Below, in pieces: positions 36,010-46,092 of a DNA stretch of 64,000 nucleotides. A model generated the notes under the pieces. It was not told where the DNA came from, ran no database searches, and worked only from the letters and a program-made list of their open reading frames with translations. Both the position numbers and the translations under genes were made by a program. The stretch covers positions 487,286-551,285 of the forward strand of contig CBDCZP010000008.1 of assembly GCA_965224605.1 (NCBI GenBank), given 5' to 3'. Position 1 is the stretch's first letter. The number at the start of each line of letters is the position of its first letter. The DNA comes from HyVt-477 sp965224605 (GTDB taxonomy: Bacteria > Pseudomonadota > Gammaproteobacteria > Thiotrichales > Thiotrichaceae).

Positions 36010-36632
36010 TGCCATCATTCAAACAAGCATTGCTCTTTCGTCATGCATGCAAAACCTTTGATAAAGAGAAGGGCATTGACCCCGCTACGTTCAACGAAAT
36101 TCTGGAGTTCGGCAGACTTTCACCCTCATCCTTCGGTATGGAACAGTGGCGTTTTGTCATTGTAGAAACACCTGTTCTTAGAGAAAAATTACGTGAAGCC
36201 TGTTGGGGACAACCCCAGATCACCGACAGTAGCCATGTCATGGTGATATTGGCGAAGACCGCAGCCGTGGATCCTGGCACAGAATATGTAGAAGCCATGT
36301 TCAAACGTCGCGAGCTTCCCGAAGAATTGTTTAAAGGCTACTTGGAAAAGTACGATAGTTATTTTGAGACCGAAGTGAAACCCTATATGAGCACCTTTGC
36401 CTGGAGTTCCAAGCAGTGCTACATCGCCTTGGCTAATATGATGACAGGTGCGGCCTCACTGGGAATTGACTCCTGCCCTATCGAAGGTTTTTCCAGAGAA
36501 GCCGTTGATACCTTGTTGGGGGTAAATAACAAAGAATATCAAACCGCCGTTCTGGTTACTTTTGGCTATCGTGCTAACGAACCAAGTAAACATTTCCGGC
36601 AAAAAATGGATGATCTAGCTGAGTACATTTAG
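36009..36632 (+). CDS. NAD(P)H-dependent nitroreductase-family oxidoreductase
   Basis: The 207-residue flavoprotein has the family pattern RHACKTFDKEKGIDPATF, then ILEFGRLSPSSFGMEQWRFV for FMN binding, a central SKQCYIALANMMTGAASLGI helix, and VLVTFGYRANEPS near the end. It resembles the NfsB/YdgI group that reduces quinones and nitro compounds. It is coupled to the BrkB-like gene by a one-base stop/start overlap. The physiological substrate cannot be told. Confidence 0.9.
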   Translation: MPSFKQALLFRHACKTFDKEKGIDPATFNEILEFGRLSPSSFGMEQWRFVIVETPVLREKLREACWGQPQITDSSHVMVILAKTAAVDPGTEYVEAMFKRRELPEELFKGYLEKYDSYFETEVKPYMSTFAWSSKQCYIALANMMTGAASLGIDSCPIEGFSREAVDTLLGVNNKEYQTAVLVTFGYRANEPSKHFRQKMDDLAEYI

Positions 36633-36729
36633 GCGACATATCTAAATGTACTTAAAGGGATTAAAGCAACTTCCCATCGTTTAACCTGACTTTAACTTAT
36701 AATTAGCCAACTAATCTTTGTAAATACTT

Positions 36730-37179
36730 ATGAAATCTAACCGTCCCACTACCTATTTTGCCAACCCCGAGGAAGCCGAAAGTGCTTTTTATTCGGCTTT
36801 TGAAATGGGTGATATGCAGTTGATGGATTCCGTACTAGCTAGTGATGATGGGTGTTGTATCCATCCTGGAGCATTACCCATTGTAAATCGTGATTCTATT
36901 CTTGAGAGCTGGACACAGGTTTTTTCTAATTTGATTTCTCCGGTTATCCATATTGAAACCATTAATCGCAAGGTGTCTGATGATCTTGCGGTCTTTGTGG
37001 TTGCAGAGCATTTTGCGGCAAGCCATCAACCTAATGCAGCCACTTCTTTAGTCGTGGCAACCAATGTGTATATCCAGCAGGACAATGGTTGGCGAATGCT
37101 GTCACATCATGCAACACATGTTAGAGAGCAGGAATTAGAACAAACGCTGGTGCATGATGCTCCTGCTACTTTGCAATGA
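36730..37179 (+). CDS. SnoaL/NTF2-like protein (DUF4440 type)
   Basis: The 149 residues form an NTF2-like cone fold: EEAESAFYSAFEMGDMQLMD, VLASDDGCCIHPGALPIVNR, a central LAVFVVAEHFAA strand, and NGWRMLSHHATHV at the end. The HPG motif and terminal histidines are typical of the group also called YybH or 'nuclear transport factor 2-like'. Such proteins are often small-molecule binders or isomerases, but no substrate is implied by the neighbours. Confidence 0.85.
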   Translation: MKSNRPTTYFANPEEAESAFYSAFEMGDMQLMDSVLASDDGCCIHPGALPIVNRDSILESWTQVFSNLISPVIHIETINRKVSDDLAVFVVAEHFAASHQPNAATSLVVATNVYIQQDNGWRMLSHHATHVREQELEQTLVHDAPATLQ

Positions 37180-37214
37180 CTCTCGTGATGACCAGAGCGA
37201 GCTGTTGCTAATAA

Positions 37215-38645
37215 CTATTCTATAATCACATCGTAAAACAGCGAAAACTCATAAGCTGCGCCAGTGTTTGAACAACCTAAACGACCCGCTGGTTGTAAAT
37301 TTATCTGGGTCACATCACTATCAGCATCCTCTGCATCGGCAACCGGAATATATAAAAAGCTAGCGCCATTATCATCGGAAAACGTGATGTCATCACTAGC
37401 CGGGTTCAATGGATCATAGCTAAAATTTAAACCACTAGCAGGGGATCCATCCGAAAAACCTATATGTCCCGCTGTCACCATTAATTTTACATTCGCAGGT
37501 ATAGGATCATTGATATTAATCGTATCTCTGTCTGCGGCTGAACCTGTATTACTCACAGACACTAGATAACGCACTATCGCGCCAGGAATACGTTTTGGAT
37601 TGGTAATTCCCTGAACGGGATCGCTCAATACGGTTGAAGTTTTGGTGATAACTATAGACGGCACTTCAACCACTGCATTCGAATAGGCTATCGCTGGCTC
37701 AGCAACCGGACACTTACGGCTATTCACATTAATATTCGCATCACTGTAAGACTTGAAAGCATCACCTGGTTTTTTAAACTGAACGGTAATTCCTCCATCA
37801 CAACATCCTTCAAAGCCAATCACTTCCAGCGTGTGATATCCGGAAGTCAGGCTAATAGAACCTTGTAATATTTCTGTCGTGTTATTCCAGTTATAAGCCC
37901 ACCATAAATCTGTATTCCATTTTTCATCCAGCGCAACACCATCGACATAAAGACCACCACCTCTTCCAAAATCAGCTCCATACCGAAACTCCCATAAACC
38001 CGCTTCAGCAACGCTCACCTCAAAAAATGTTTCTGAGTAAGCTCCAAAATTCATATTAACGCTCGGTGGAGCGTAGACAGCATGATTACTTATATTGGTA
38101 AAATTAGTAATGATCGAACAACCGTACCCAGCCACGCCATCAGCAGCCGCATTGAAGCTGGAAAAGGCATCACTCTTATTGGTTGGGTTGGCGGTAGAAT
38201 AGCGCGTATGGAATTTTATACCCGTTTCGGTAAACGTAACTCCTGCATTTGAGGCACTGCTAGCATCCGTATTACCATAATAGAGATAGATCGTTTTTGT
38301 CTGACTAGCCGTAAGTGACATCTTCACCCAAAGGGTTGCTGTTTGAGCTACGCTATCCCAACTTTTAATAAAAAAATCAAGCTGCGTTGAGTCGTCCGTA
38401 TCGATCAGCCGAAGATCATCACCGTTGCTACTCCAATTATAATTGCTGTGAAAACTGCTAACATCCAGTGATAATTCAACTTGATAATCGGTTAAGGGAG
38501 TTCCTGATTGTTCGGTAATACTCACATCCGATCGATACGACCAATAGCAATCAATCCATGCGTTAGCCGTCGATGAATAGATTCCAATAGAGAGCAGGAT
38601 TAAACCCAAGAATGTTTTTTTTATACGTAGATGCATGTTGAACAA
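37215..38645 (-). CDS. Secreted DUF2341 / CCXG / DUF11-type surface protein
   Basis: After a signal peptide (ending NAW near residue 30) comes a DUF2341 domain (WSYRSDVSITEQSGTPLTDY, LWVKMSLTASQTKTIYLYYG), then a PA14-like region ending in HTLEVIGFEGCCDGG, which carries the CCxG motif, then a DUF11-like domain (IVITKTSTVLSDP, VSVSNTGSAADRDTI). No sorting signal or membrane anchor is visible at the C-terminus. It is probably exported and may contribute to the cell surface, like the giant protein with which it shares the DUF11 theme. ATG 38,636 is an alternative start. Confidence 0.75.
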   Translation of the reverse strand: MFNMHLRIKKTFLGLILLSIGIYSSTANAWIDCYWSYRSDVSITEQSGTPLTDYQVELSLDVSSFHSNYNWSSNGDDLRLIDTDDSTQLDFFIKSWDSVAQTATLWVKMSLTASQTKTIYLYYGNTDASSASNAGVTFTETGIKFHTRYSTANPTNKSDAFSSFNAAADGVAGYGCSIITNFTNISNHAVYAPPSVNMNFGAYSETFFEVSVAEAGLWEFRYGADFGRGGGLYVDGVALDEKWNTDLWWAYNWNNTTEILQGSISLTSGYHTLEVIGFEGCCDGGITVQFKKPGDAFKSYSDANINVNSRKCPVAEPAIAYSNAVVEVPSIVITKTSTVLSDPVQGITNPKRIPGAIVRYLVSVSNTGSAADRDTININDPIPANVKLMVTAGHIGFSDGSPASGLNFSYDPLNPASDDITFSDDNGASFLYIPVADAEDADSDVTQINLQPAGRLGCSNTGAAYEFSLFYDVIIE

Positions 38646-38648
38646 GCG

Positions 38649-40178
38649 CTAACTGAAGCGAACTTCATTGTGTGTGGTTTCAAATAAGGGAAGTGAGCGA
38701 TAACCTAGGGCTTCGCTTAGATGTTGCGTTTGAATCTCTTCGCTTTCGGCTAAATCTGCAATGCTTCGTGCTACTTTTAAAATGCGGTGATAGGCACGTG
38801 CAGATAGTCTAAATTTATCCATTGCTGTTGATAGCAACGCGCTGTCTCTTTCATTTAACTGACAATGTTTATCAATAGCAGGATTATCCAGATTATTATT
38901 GCTACAGCCTTGGCGATGGTATTGTTGCATCCTCGCCGCTATGACTCGCTTGCGAATAGTTTCACTGCTCTCACCTGTTGCTGCTCCTTGTAAATCTTCA
39001 CGCGGTAGACGTGGTACTTCAACATGTAAATCAATCCGATCTAAGAAGGGAGCCGATAGGCGTGAACGGTGCCTTCTTTGTTGCTCTGGGGTACATCTGC
39101 AATTGTCCCGAAAATCACAGTCGTAGCCTTGGGGACAAGGATTCATGGCTGCGATGAACTGAAATCTGGCGGGATAGGTTGCTTGTCTTGCCGCTCGTGA
39201 AATACTGATTTCTCCGTTTTCTAAAGGCTCCCTTAAAACATCTAGGACTTTGCGATCAAACTCCGTTAGTTCATCTAAGAAAAGCACACCGTTGTGAGCT
39301 AATGAAATTTCTCCTGGACGTACTTTTGCGCCGCCACCCACCAGTGCGACACCCGATGAGGTGTGATGTGGATCGCGTACGGGTCTAAGCCCCCAATTTT
39401 TTACATGAAAACCCTGATCACTAATGGAAGCAATTGTGGCTGTTTCCAAGGCTTCTTTTTCTGTCATGGGTGGCAGAATAGTGGCGAGCCTTGAAGCCAT
39501 CATGGTTTTCCCAGTTCCCGGAGGCCCTACCATTAACAGATTATGCCCACCCGCTGCGGCTATTTCTAGTGCACGTTTAGCCAGTAACTGACCTCTGACA
39601 TCTTGCATATCTACTTTGTAATTCGCTTTTTGCAAACTAGCTTTACATTCATGGGGAAGGATTTTCTCTATACCTAATAGATGTGCAGTGATCTGGCTGA
39701 GGTGTGCCGCCGGATAAACATCCAAACCACTGATGAGTGTCGCTTCATCCGCATTGTCTCTTGGTACAAACAAACTCCGCTTGGCTGTCTTTGCAGTAAA
39801 AGCGGTGGGCAATACTCCTTTAACCGTTCTTAGTTGACCACCCAGCGAAAGCTCGCCAATAAATTCGTACTGGTTGATGGTGTCCAACGGAATCTGACTA
39901 CTTGCAGCCAATATTCCGAGCGCGATAGGAAGATCAAAACGCCCACCATCTTTGGGAATATCAGCCGGTGCAAGGTTGACAGTAATGCGCTTGGCAGGGA
40001 ATTCGAAACGCGAGTTAAGAATTGCCGCCCGCACACGATCTTTACTTTCTTTGACGGCTGTTTCTGGAAGTCCAACAATGGATAAGCTCGGCAAACCATT
40101 GCCAATGTCTACTTCTACACTGACTAGAGGCGCATCAATACCATCGTTGGTACGGCTGTAAATAATGGCTAAAGACAT
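38649..40178 (-). CDS. comM: Mg-chelatase-like AAA ATPase of the YifB/ComM family
   Basis: The 509 residues start MSLAIIYSRTNDGIDAPLVS and carry an N-terminal Lon-protease-like fold domain, then Walker A GPPGTGKTMMASRLATILP near residue 218, Walker B GVLFLDELTEF, and a four-Cys segment MNPCPQGYDCDFRDNCRC. ComM is a hexameric helicase that promotes branch migration during natural transformation. Its presence is common and does not prove competence. The gene is divergent from hisC with 178 bases between. Confidence 0.94.
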   Translation of the reverse strand: MSLAIIYSRTNDGIDAPLVSVEVDIGNGLPSLSIVGLPETAVKESKDRVRAAILNSRFEFPAKRITVNLAPADIPKDGGRFDLPIALGILAASSQIPLDTINQYEFIGELSLGGQLRTVKGVLPTAFTAKTAKRSLFVPRDNADEATLISGLDVYPAAHLSQITAHLLGIEKILPHECKASLQKANYKVDMQDVRGQLLAKRALEIAAAGGHNLLMVGPPGTGKTMMASRLATILPPMTEKEALETATIASISDQGFHVKNWGLRPVRDPHHTSSGVALVGGGAKVRPGEISLAHNGVLFLDELTEFDRKVLDVLREPLENGEISISRAARQATYPARFQFIAAMNPCPQGYDCDFRDNCRCTPEQQRRHRSRLSAPFLDRIDLHVEVPRLPREDLQGAATGESSETIRKRVIAARMQQYHRQGCSNNNLDNPAIDKHCQLNERDSALLSTAMDKFRLSARAYHRILKVARSIADLAESEEIQTQHLSEALGYRSLPLFETTHNEVRFS

Positions 40179-40356
40179 ATTATTATTCTTATACTTTTGT
40201 TCTTATATTTGTTACACATATGACCAACCTATAATATTAACAACATCCGAAGATTGCCTCTTGTTTATCCGCTTAGCGGATATTTCACCTATAGTTCATC
40301 AGTTGCTCGTGACAAGAGGTTTACAGCCACGCTGAATTTTTGCGATACTCACCGCC

Positions 40357-41505
40357 ATGACTAATAACACTGACTTTTCAGCTCTTGCCAATAGTGTAGG
40401 AAAAGGACTACAAGGCATTCAAGGTTTACACCCTTATCAACCGGGCAAACCAATCGAGGAGCTTGAACGTGAACTCGGCGTAAGCAACACTTTAAAACTT
40501 GCTTCTAACGAAAATCCATTGGGGGCTAGCTCTAATGCTTTGCGTGCGATACAAGAACCACTAACCTCTTTGCATCTGTACCCTGATGGTGGCGGTTTTA
40601 GTTTAAAGCATAAGCTTGCAGAAATTCTCACGGTTAAAACCGATCAAATCACCTTGGGCAATGGCTCTAATGATGTGCTCGATTTAGTGGCTCGTTGCTT
40701 TTTAAATGAAGGTCGAAATGCAGTCTTTTCAGAACATGCTTTTGCTGTCTACCCTATCGTTACGCAAGCGGTAGGAGCAGAATCCAAAGTAGCTACGGCT
40801 AATTCTGCTGACCATTGCATGCCTTATGGTCATGACCTTGAGGCAATGCTGTCATTAATTGATGATCAAACCAGCGTGATTTTTATTGCCAATCCCAATA
40901 ACCCTACCGGAACCTGGTTAACTGCGGATGAGCTGGAACGCTTTATGTTGCGTGTCCCGAAACACATTATTGTGGTGATTGATGAGGCGTATTTTGAGTA
41001 TGTGGTTGAAGATGAATATCCTGATACTGTGCAATGGTTAGAGCATTACCCCAATCTGATTGTGACACGAACATTTTCCAAAATTTATGGTTTAGCCGCT
41101 TTGCGTGTGGGTTATGCCATCTCTAATCCGCAGATTGCTGATTTACTCAATCGTGTTAGACAACCCTTTAATGTGAATTCCATCGCTTTGTCTGCGGCAA
41201 CGGCGGCACTGGATGATACAGAACAATTACAAATGAGTGTACAAGTCAATACATCCGGTTTGCGTCAATGGGAACAGGCTTGTGAGGATAACGGTTGGTC
41301 GTACATTCCATCCGTAGGTAACTTTATTTGTGTCGATGTGGGGCAAGATGCCAATCCTATTTATGAAGCGTTACTTCGAGAAGCCGTCATTGTACGCCCC
41401 ATTGCTAATTACAAGTTACCCCATCATCTACGCATTACGATAGGGCTTAAAGAGCAAAACACACGTTGCATCATTGCACTTATAAAGGTTCTAGGAAATG
41501 ATTAA
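40357..41505 (+). CDS. hisC: Histidinol-phosphate aminotransferase
   Basis: The 382-residue PLP enzyme (fold type I) contains LASNENPLGASSNALRAI, GNGSNDVLDLVARCFLNEG, IANPNNPTGTWL, VVIDEAYFEYV, and the PLP lysine in TRTFSKIYGLAALRVGYAI. It overlaps tyrA by eight bases. The hisC2-tyrA-aroA order in pseudomonads and relatives suggests that this copy serves aromatic amino acid synthesis as well as histidine. No aroA follows here. Confidence 0.94.
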   Translation: MTNNTDFSALANSVGKGLQGIQGLHPYQPGKPIEELERELGVSNTLKLASNENPLGASSNALRAIQEPLTSLHLYPDGGGFSLKHKLAEILTVKTDQITLGNGSNDVLDLVARCFLNEGRNAVFSEHAFAVYPIVTQAVGAESKVATANSADHCMPYGHDLEAMLSLIDDQTSVIFIANPNNPTGTWLTADELERFMLRVPKHIIVVIDEAYFEYVVEDEYPDTVQWLEHYPNLIVTRTFSKIYGLAALRVGYAISNPQIADLLNRVRQPFNVNSIALSAATAALDDTEQLQMSVQVNTSGLRQWEQACEDNGWSYIPSVGNFICVDVGQDANPIYEALLREAVIVRPIANYKLPHHLRITIGLKEQNTRCIIALIKVLGND

Positions 41506-42355
41506 TCGCTTATGTATTTTCGGGGTAGGGTTAATTGGTGGCTCACTAGCAATGGCATTGCGCAAAGCAGGTTACTGTAATGACATTATTGGCTGTAGCC
41601 GTAATGAAGTGCATTTATTAGAAGCCTTAGAACTCGGCGTGATTGATGAATTTACCACCGATCCGGTCGATGCGGTCAACAATGCTGATGTTATTTTCCT
41701 TGCTGTACCTTTAAGTGCAATCAAACCGATTCTTGAACACATTAAAGATCATCTTCCAGAACACGCCATTATTACCGATGGCGGTAGTGCTAAAGGTTGT
41801 GTAAAGCAAGATGCCGAGGATGTATTTGGATCATTACCGGCACGATTTATTTTAGGTCATCCCATTGCTGGGCGAGAAAAAAGTGGGGTCAATGCTGCGA
41901 TTGATGATCTCTATCAGCAAAGAAAGGTTATTTTAACGCCTACCGATCACACAGACCCAGAAGCTTTATCCGCGATTCAACGCATGTGGGAAACCGCCGG
42001 AGCTGCGGTTGAGCACTTGGGCGTAGAAGAACATGATCAAATTCTGGCAGCTACCAGCCATCTTCCTCACGTGCTTGCTTTTGAATTGGTTTCTACTCTT
42101 TCAAATTCAGCAGTTAGTGACAATGTTTTCAATTACGCCGCTGGAGGGTTTCAGGATTTTACCCGTATTGCATCCAGCGACCCTGTGATGTGGCGAGATA
42201 TTTGTTTGCACAATAAAGAAGCTATCTTGGGGATGTTGGGCGAGTTTGAAGAGCGTTTGGATGAGTTGAAAACACAAATTATTGAAGCGGATGGTAAGGC
42301 TATTTTGGAAACATTTGCAGCGGCAAAGGCAGCGCGGGATGATGCTGTGAAATAA
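41498..42355 (+). CDS. tyrA: Prephenate/arogenate dehydrogenase
   Basis: The 285 residues have the NAD-binding start LCIFGVGLIGGSLAMALRKA, then VIFLAVPLSAIKPIL, ITDGGSAKGCVKQDAED, FILGHPIAGREKSGVNAA with the catalytic His, and a helical dimerisation domain ending GGFQDFTRIASSDPVMWRDI. It makes 4-hydroxyphenylpyruvate or tyrosine in the tyrosine pathway. There is no chorismate mutase fusion and no ACT domain. Confidence 0.94.
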   Translation: MINRLCIFGVGLIGGSLAMALRKAGYCNDIIGCSRNEVHLLEALELGVIDEFTTDPVDAVNNADVIFLAVPLSAIKPILEHIKDHLPEHAIITDGGSAKGCVKQDAEDVFGSLPARFILGHPIAGREKSGVNAAIDDLYQQRKVILTPTDHTDPEALSAIQRMWETAGAAVEHLGVEEHDQILAATSHLPHVLAFELVSTLSNSAVSDNVFNYAAGGFQDFTRIASSDPVMWRDICLHNKEAILGMLGEFEERLDELKTQIIEADGKAILETFAAAKAARDDAVK

Positions 42356-42587
42356 ACTGGAGTTCTTTCTCACTCAACTTTTCTATGCTCATTTTCCAGC
42401 CCTAAACCTAAATACTCTCACTCCTATTTCAAAATAGGCATGACAATTTTGTATTATGTTTCAGAAATGTTATGCTTTTTTTGTATTATAGCTCGAATAT
42501 TAAACAAATGATTGAAAGACAACTTCTCTCTACCATCCAAAATAAATCTACAAACTACAAGTCAACATTTTAGAAATACTTGACTGA

Positions 42588-43865
42588 TTAATCAGCTTTC
42601 CCAAACCCAGCCTCAAGAGGTAAACGTGAAACCATATAAAACGCAGGTAAGGTTGCTATTAACACCCAGATAAAAAAGTTCGTATAGCCTAATGATTCCT
42701 GAATCCAGCCACTCACCATGCCTGGCAACATCATACCTAAAGCCATAAACCCTGTGGCTATCGCATAATGTGCTGTTTTAAATTCACCTTGAGCTATATA
42801 GATCAGGTACATCATAAAAGCAGTAAAACCAAAGCCATAACCAAACTGCTCAATCATCACGGACAGGTAAACAATCCAGATTGATTCGGGTTGCTGCCAT
42901 GCCATATAGACATACACTACATCGGGCAAATTAATCGCCAGCACCATCCACCAAATCCAGTATTTTAATCCGTGCCGAGAAACCAGTATCCCGCCGAGAA
43001 TGCCACCCACCACCAAGGCAATCACACCAACCGTACCATTGATGAAACCGACCATTTCAGTGCTTAAGCCTAGTCCACCATTGGCACGATCATCTAGCAG
43101 GAATAATGCGTTGATTCTGGTTAGTTGTGCTTCGCCCAACCGGTAGAGCAAAATAAAAGCAATAAAAACACCAATATGCTTTTTACGGAAAAAAGTGGAA
43201 AAAACTTCAAAATAACCCGCTTTAACTGCTTTTTTCTCATCAGCGGGTGCTAGCTTTTGTGCTCTCGGAAGAACATAAGCATGATATGCCATAGCCGCGA
43301 TAAAAATCACACTCAATAATGCCATGGTCAATTGCCATGCCGTTTTCACATCATAAATATGCGAAAGTTTGCCCGCTAAAATAACAAGCAAACCTTGTCC
43401 CGTTAGCATGGCAATTCGATAAAAAGTAGAGCGAATACCTACAAAATAAGACTGTTCACCCTCTTCTAGTACCTGCATATAATAGCCATCGGCAGCAATA
43501 TCATGAGTCGCCGAACTAAACGCTAACAACCAAAAAATCACTAAGGAATATTGTAAATAATTGTCCAGAGGCAAACTGAGCGCAATCCCTGCAAAACCGG
43601 CTCCCAGTAATAATTGCATGCCGATAACCCAAAATCGCTTGCTTCTGTATATCTCAACAAACGGGCTCCACAAAGGCTTTATAACCCAAGGCAAATAAAA
43701 CCATGCGGTATAAAAAGCAATTTCCTTATTAGAAAGCCCCAGATTTTCGTACATGATGACCGATAGCACAACCACCGCTGCGTTAGGCAATCCTTCGGTA
43801 AAATACAAAGTGGGTATCCAGAACCAGGGATGTGTGTTTTTTGTTGCTTGTACTCTTACTTTCAT
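42588..43865 (-). CDS. AmpG-like MFS transporter
   Basis: The 425 residues form 12 membrane helices. The N-terminal YFTEGLPNAAVVVLSVIMYE and LPWVIKPLWSPFVEIYRSKR motif and the central FSSATHDIAADGYYMQVL match AmpG-type permeases, which import anhydromuropeptides, and the related acetyl-CoA transporters. No recycling gene (ampD, nagZ) lies beside it, so the substrate remains uncertain. Confidence 0.8.
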   Translation of the reverse strand: MKVRVQATKNTHPWFWIPTLYFTEGLPNAAVVVLSVIMYENLGLSNKEIAFYTAWFYLPWVIKPLWSPFVEIYRSKRFWVIGMQLLLGAGFAGIALSLPLDNYLQYSLVIFWLLAFSSATHDIAADGYYMQVLEEGEQSYFVGIRSTFYRIAMLTGQGLLVILAGKLSHIYDVKTAWQLTMALLSVIFIAAMAYHAYVLPRAQKLAPADEKKAVKAGYFEVFSTFFRKKHIGVFIAFILLYRLGEAQLTRINALFLLDDRANGGLGLSTEMVGFINGTVGVIALVVGGILGGILVSRHGLKYWIWWMVLAINLPDVVYVYMAWQQPESIWIVYLSVMIEQFGYGFGFTAFMMYLIYIAQGEFKTAHYAIATGFMALGMMLPGMVSGWIQESLGYTNFFIWVLIATLPAFYMVSRLPLEAGFGKAD

Positions 43866-44031
43866 CTTTTTCCTTGAACCGAGTCCTTATTCATTCAGCG
43901 AGATATTTCACTAAATATGTGAATATATCCCTATATGAATATGGACAATTAACAACCAATAAGGATAGTGTTAAGCGTGTATTCATCAATAATTTTGAAT
44001 ACATTTTTATTCTACTTTTTAAGGGCTTATT

Positions 44032-44502
44032 ATGAAATCTATATCTACTCACGCTATTCTCGCAGCGGGTGTTTTATCTCTATCTGGTTGTGCAACGATT
44101 ACTTCTGATGGCATGCAAAATATTTCCGTCGCAACTCAAAATTTGTCAGGTACTGCTGTGAAAGGAGCAAATTGTACATTGAAGAATGATAAAGGTGATT
44201 GGAAAGTAACCTCGCCCGGTACGGCTTCTGTTCATAAATCTTCTGCTGATTTGATAGTGGAATGTAAAAAAAGCAGTTCTGATGACGGTACCGTTAGAGC
44301 TATTTCAAGAGCAGGTGCAGGCATGTATGGAAACATTATTTTCGGTGGGGCAGTAGGTGCTCTTATTGACCATAGTAAAGGAACGGCTTATAACTATTCG
44401 GATAACCTAGTTGTGGTTATGGGCAAAACAACAGTCATTGATAGACGCAACAATACTAAAGTAGCTTCTGTAGATGCAAAAAAATCAACTGAAGAGAAGT
44501 AA
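44032..44502 (+). CDS. Small lipoprotein, PEGA-like
   Basis: The 156 residues begin with a lipoprotein signal ending LSLSGCAT (lipidated Cys near residue 19). The remainder is a beta-rich domain with NCTLKNDKGDWKVTSPGTAS, a PEGA-like surface-module pattern, and a Gly-rich helix GAGMYGNIIFGGAVGALID that may be membrane-active. Many gammaproteobacteria carry such an unnamed envelope lipoprotein. The AT-rich upstream 165 bases carry no other gene. Confidence 0.75.
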   Translation: MKSISTHAILAAGVLSLSGCATITSDGMQNISVATQNLSGTAVKGANCTLKNDKGDWKVTSPGTASVHKSSADLIVECKKSSSDDGTVRAISRAGAGMYGNIIFGGAVGALIDHSKGTAYNYSDNLVVVMGKTTVIDRRNNTKVASVDAKKSTEEK

Positions 44503-44510
44503 AACTCTAC

Positions 44511-44580
44511 CTCCCTCATTTTACCTGTATTAGAGTAATTTAGGGAGGGTTGGGTCGGCGATGCTTTGCGGAACCGACCC
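44511..44580. terminator. Two hairpins between convergent genes
   Basis: CCTCCCT with AGGGAGG at about 44,511-44,549 forms one loose hairpin and GGGTCGG (44,552-44,558) with CCGACCC (44,574-44,580) forms a second. They fill the space between the convergent lipoprotein and glycerate kinase genes. No strong T-run follows either, so their efficiency is uncertain. Confidence 0.45.
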
Positions 44581-45941
44581 TAATTTTCACTATCTGATCG
44601 CGTATCCTGATACCCAATAATCAAATCCATCACATTTGTTCCAGTAATTCCGGTAGAAATAAGATCACCGCTTGCACAAAGATAAGTCCCAGAATCCGCT
44701 GCTCGTAAACTCTTCTCTGCATGCTCCCCTTCCAGTGAGGCTCTAGCAAGAGTATTTCCATCTACAATCGCACCGGCATCATCTGTCAAACCATCTGTTC
44801 CATCGGTTCCCGCTGACAATACATACGTATTTTTTTCGCCTTCTAGCTCAATAGCCGCTGCTAAAGCCAAATGTTGATTACGACCTCCTACCCCTGGGTT
44901 TTCGGATAAGACTACGGTAGTTTCTGCACCCCAAATAATGACCGTATTCGGATTATCCTTTAATACTTGTACGCAGTCTTTGGCGACATCCACTGCATTC
45001 CCTTCCTGTAACTGCTCAATGGTTTTTACCGAATAACCTTGCTCAATAGCTCTTTTTGCTGCGGCTTGACGAGCGCATTTATTGGTAGCAATTATTTGAG
45101 AATAGAAATCAGGGTGTGCCTTGGGTTTTCTTTCTAATGATAGTTTCTGTTTCCAGCGTTCGGGTAGAGATTTAGGGATAGCTTGCTCATTTACTTGATT
45201 TTTTTCTGGAAATAACAGACCCGAGCCAATGACTGAAGCATCATCTTGAGGGACATCAGAAATCATCAAACAGATAACTTTTCGGTTGGATAAATAATCC
45301 CATAACCCTCCTGCCTTAATCTTGGAAACGCTACTGCGTACCGCATTGATCTGCTTGATAGAATACGCATTGGCAAGCATCCATTGAGTTAGCTCACGAA
45401 GCTCCAACAAACTCCACTTTTCATCCAATACTTCTACCAGGCTGGAAGTCCCACCCGAAATTAAAAACAAACAGGGAGCTTGACTAGTTCGTAAGAATTC
45501 AATTAATTTCTTCCCGGCAGACAAACTGGTTTTATCGGGAACAGGATGCGCCGACTCAATGCAAGTTATGTTTGAGGCTAGGTGTGACTCTAAACTGATA
45601 TGCCCTGATTTAGAGATCAATAGCGAATCATTTTGTCCTTCGACCAAACATGTCAGAGCGCCCTGCAACATAGCTTCAGCAGCCTTGCCAATAGAAACGA
45701 TCTGCATATCAGTCCGCTCAGATGACTGAAGCTGTTGGTTCAATATCGTGGGTAACACCTTTGCAACGACGTACCTACCCTCAACTGAATCGAGTGCAGC
45801 TTGAAAGAAAGTTAAAAGGTCCGTTCTTATGTCCACAACAATGGAGGCTTCCTTTTTTATGAGGTCAAATAATCGAGATGAGACGCTTGTAACCAAACCT
45901 AACAGTGAGATTTTAACGCCTTCAGGTGACTGCTTTGTCAC
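44580..45941 (-). CDS. Glycerate 2-kinase (DUF4147/MOFRL type)
   Basis: The frame of 453 residues opens with a GTG at 45,941, but the family usually begins near DIRTDLLTFFQAALDSVEG, so a GTG at 45,836 (419 codons) is more likely. Family motifs include VSIGKAAEAML, SGGTSSLVE, MISDVPQDDASVIGSG, and the MOFRL end GGRNQHLALAAAIEL and SAGTDGTDGLTDDAGA. It phosphorylates glycerate to 2-phosphoglycerate in hydroxypyruvate and tartrate metabolism. No glyoxylate-pathway gene lies beside it. Confidence 0.88.
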   Translation of the reverse strand: MTKQSPEGVKISLLGLVTSVSSRLFDLIKKEASIVVDIRTDLLTFFQAALDSVEGRYVVAKVLPTILNQQLQSSERTDMQIVSIGKAAEAMLQGALTCLVEGQNDSLLISKSGHISLESHLASNITCIESAHPVPDKTSLSAGKKLIEFLRTSQAPCLFLISGGTSSLVEVLDEKWSLLELRELTQWMLANAYSIKQINAVRSSVSKIKAGGLWDYLSNRKVICLMISDVPQDDASVIGSGLLFPEKNQVNEQAIPKSLPERWKQKLSLERKPKAHPDFYSQIIATNKCARQAAAKRAIEQGYSVKTIEQLQEGNAVDVAKDCVQVLKDNPNTVIIWGAETTVVLSENPGVGGRNQHLALAAAIELEGEKNTYVLSAGTDGTDGLTDDAGAIVDGNTLARASLEGEHAEKSLRAADSGTYLCASGDLISTGITGTNVMDLIIGYQDTRSDSEN

Positions 45942-46046
45942 TTACTTTTTCTTTAAGCCCACAATTTTAGCAAAATGATGAAAAATGCGGAAATTAATGA
46001 TAATAGTTTGTTAAAGAAGGCTAGTATGGCAATTTAGAACAGACAC

Positions 46047-46086
46047 AAAAAAGCCTGAACATAATATTCACTATGTTCAGGCTTTT
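46047..46086 (-). terminator. Rho-independent terminator of tRNA-Lys
   Basis: AAAAGCCTGAACATA and TATGTTCAGGCTTTT form a 15-bp stem around an 8-base loop just beyond the 3' end of the tRNA on the minus strand. T-runs flank both sides, so it can stop transcription in both directions. Confidence 0.9.
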
Positions 46087-46092
46087 AAAATA

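Noticed and set aside
43832..44035. 67-codon frame upstream of the small lipoprotein
   Set aside because: AT-rich intergenic DNA with no ribosome-binding site and no recognisable protein.
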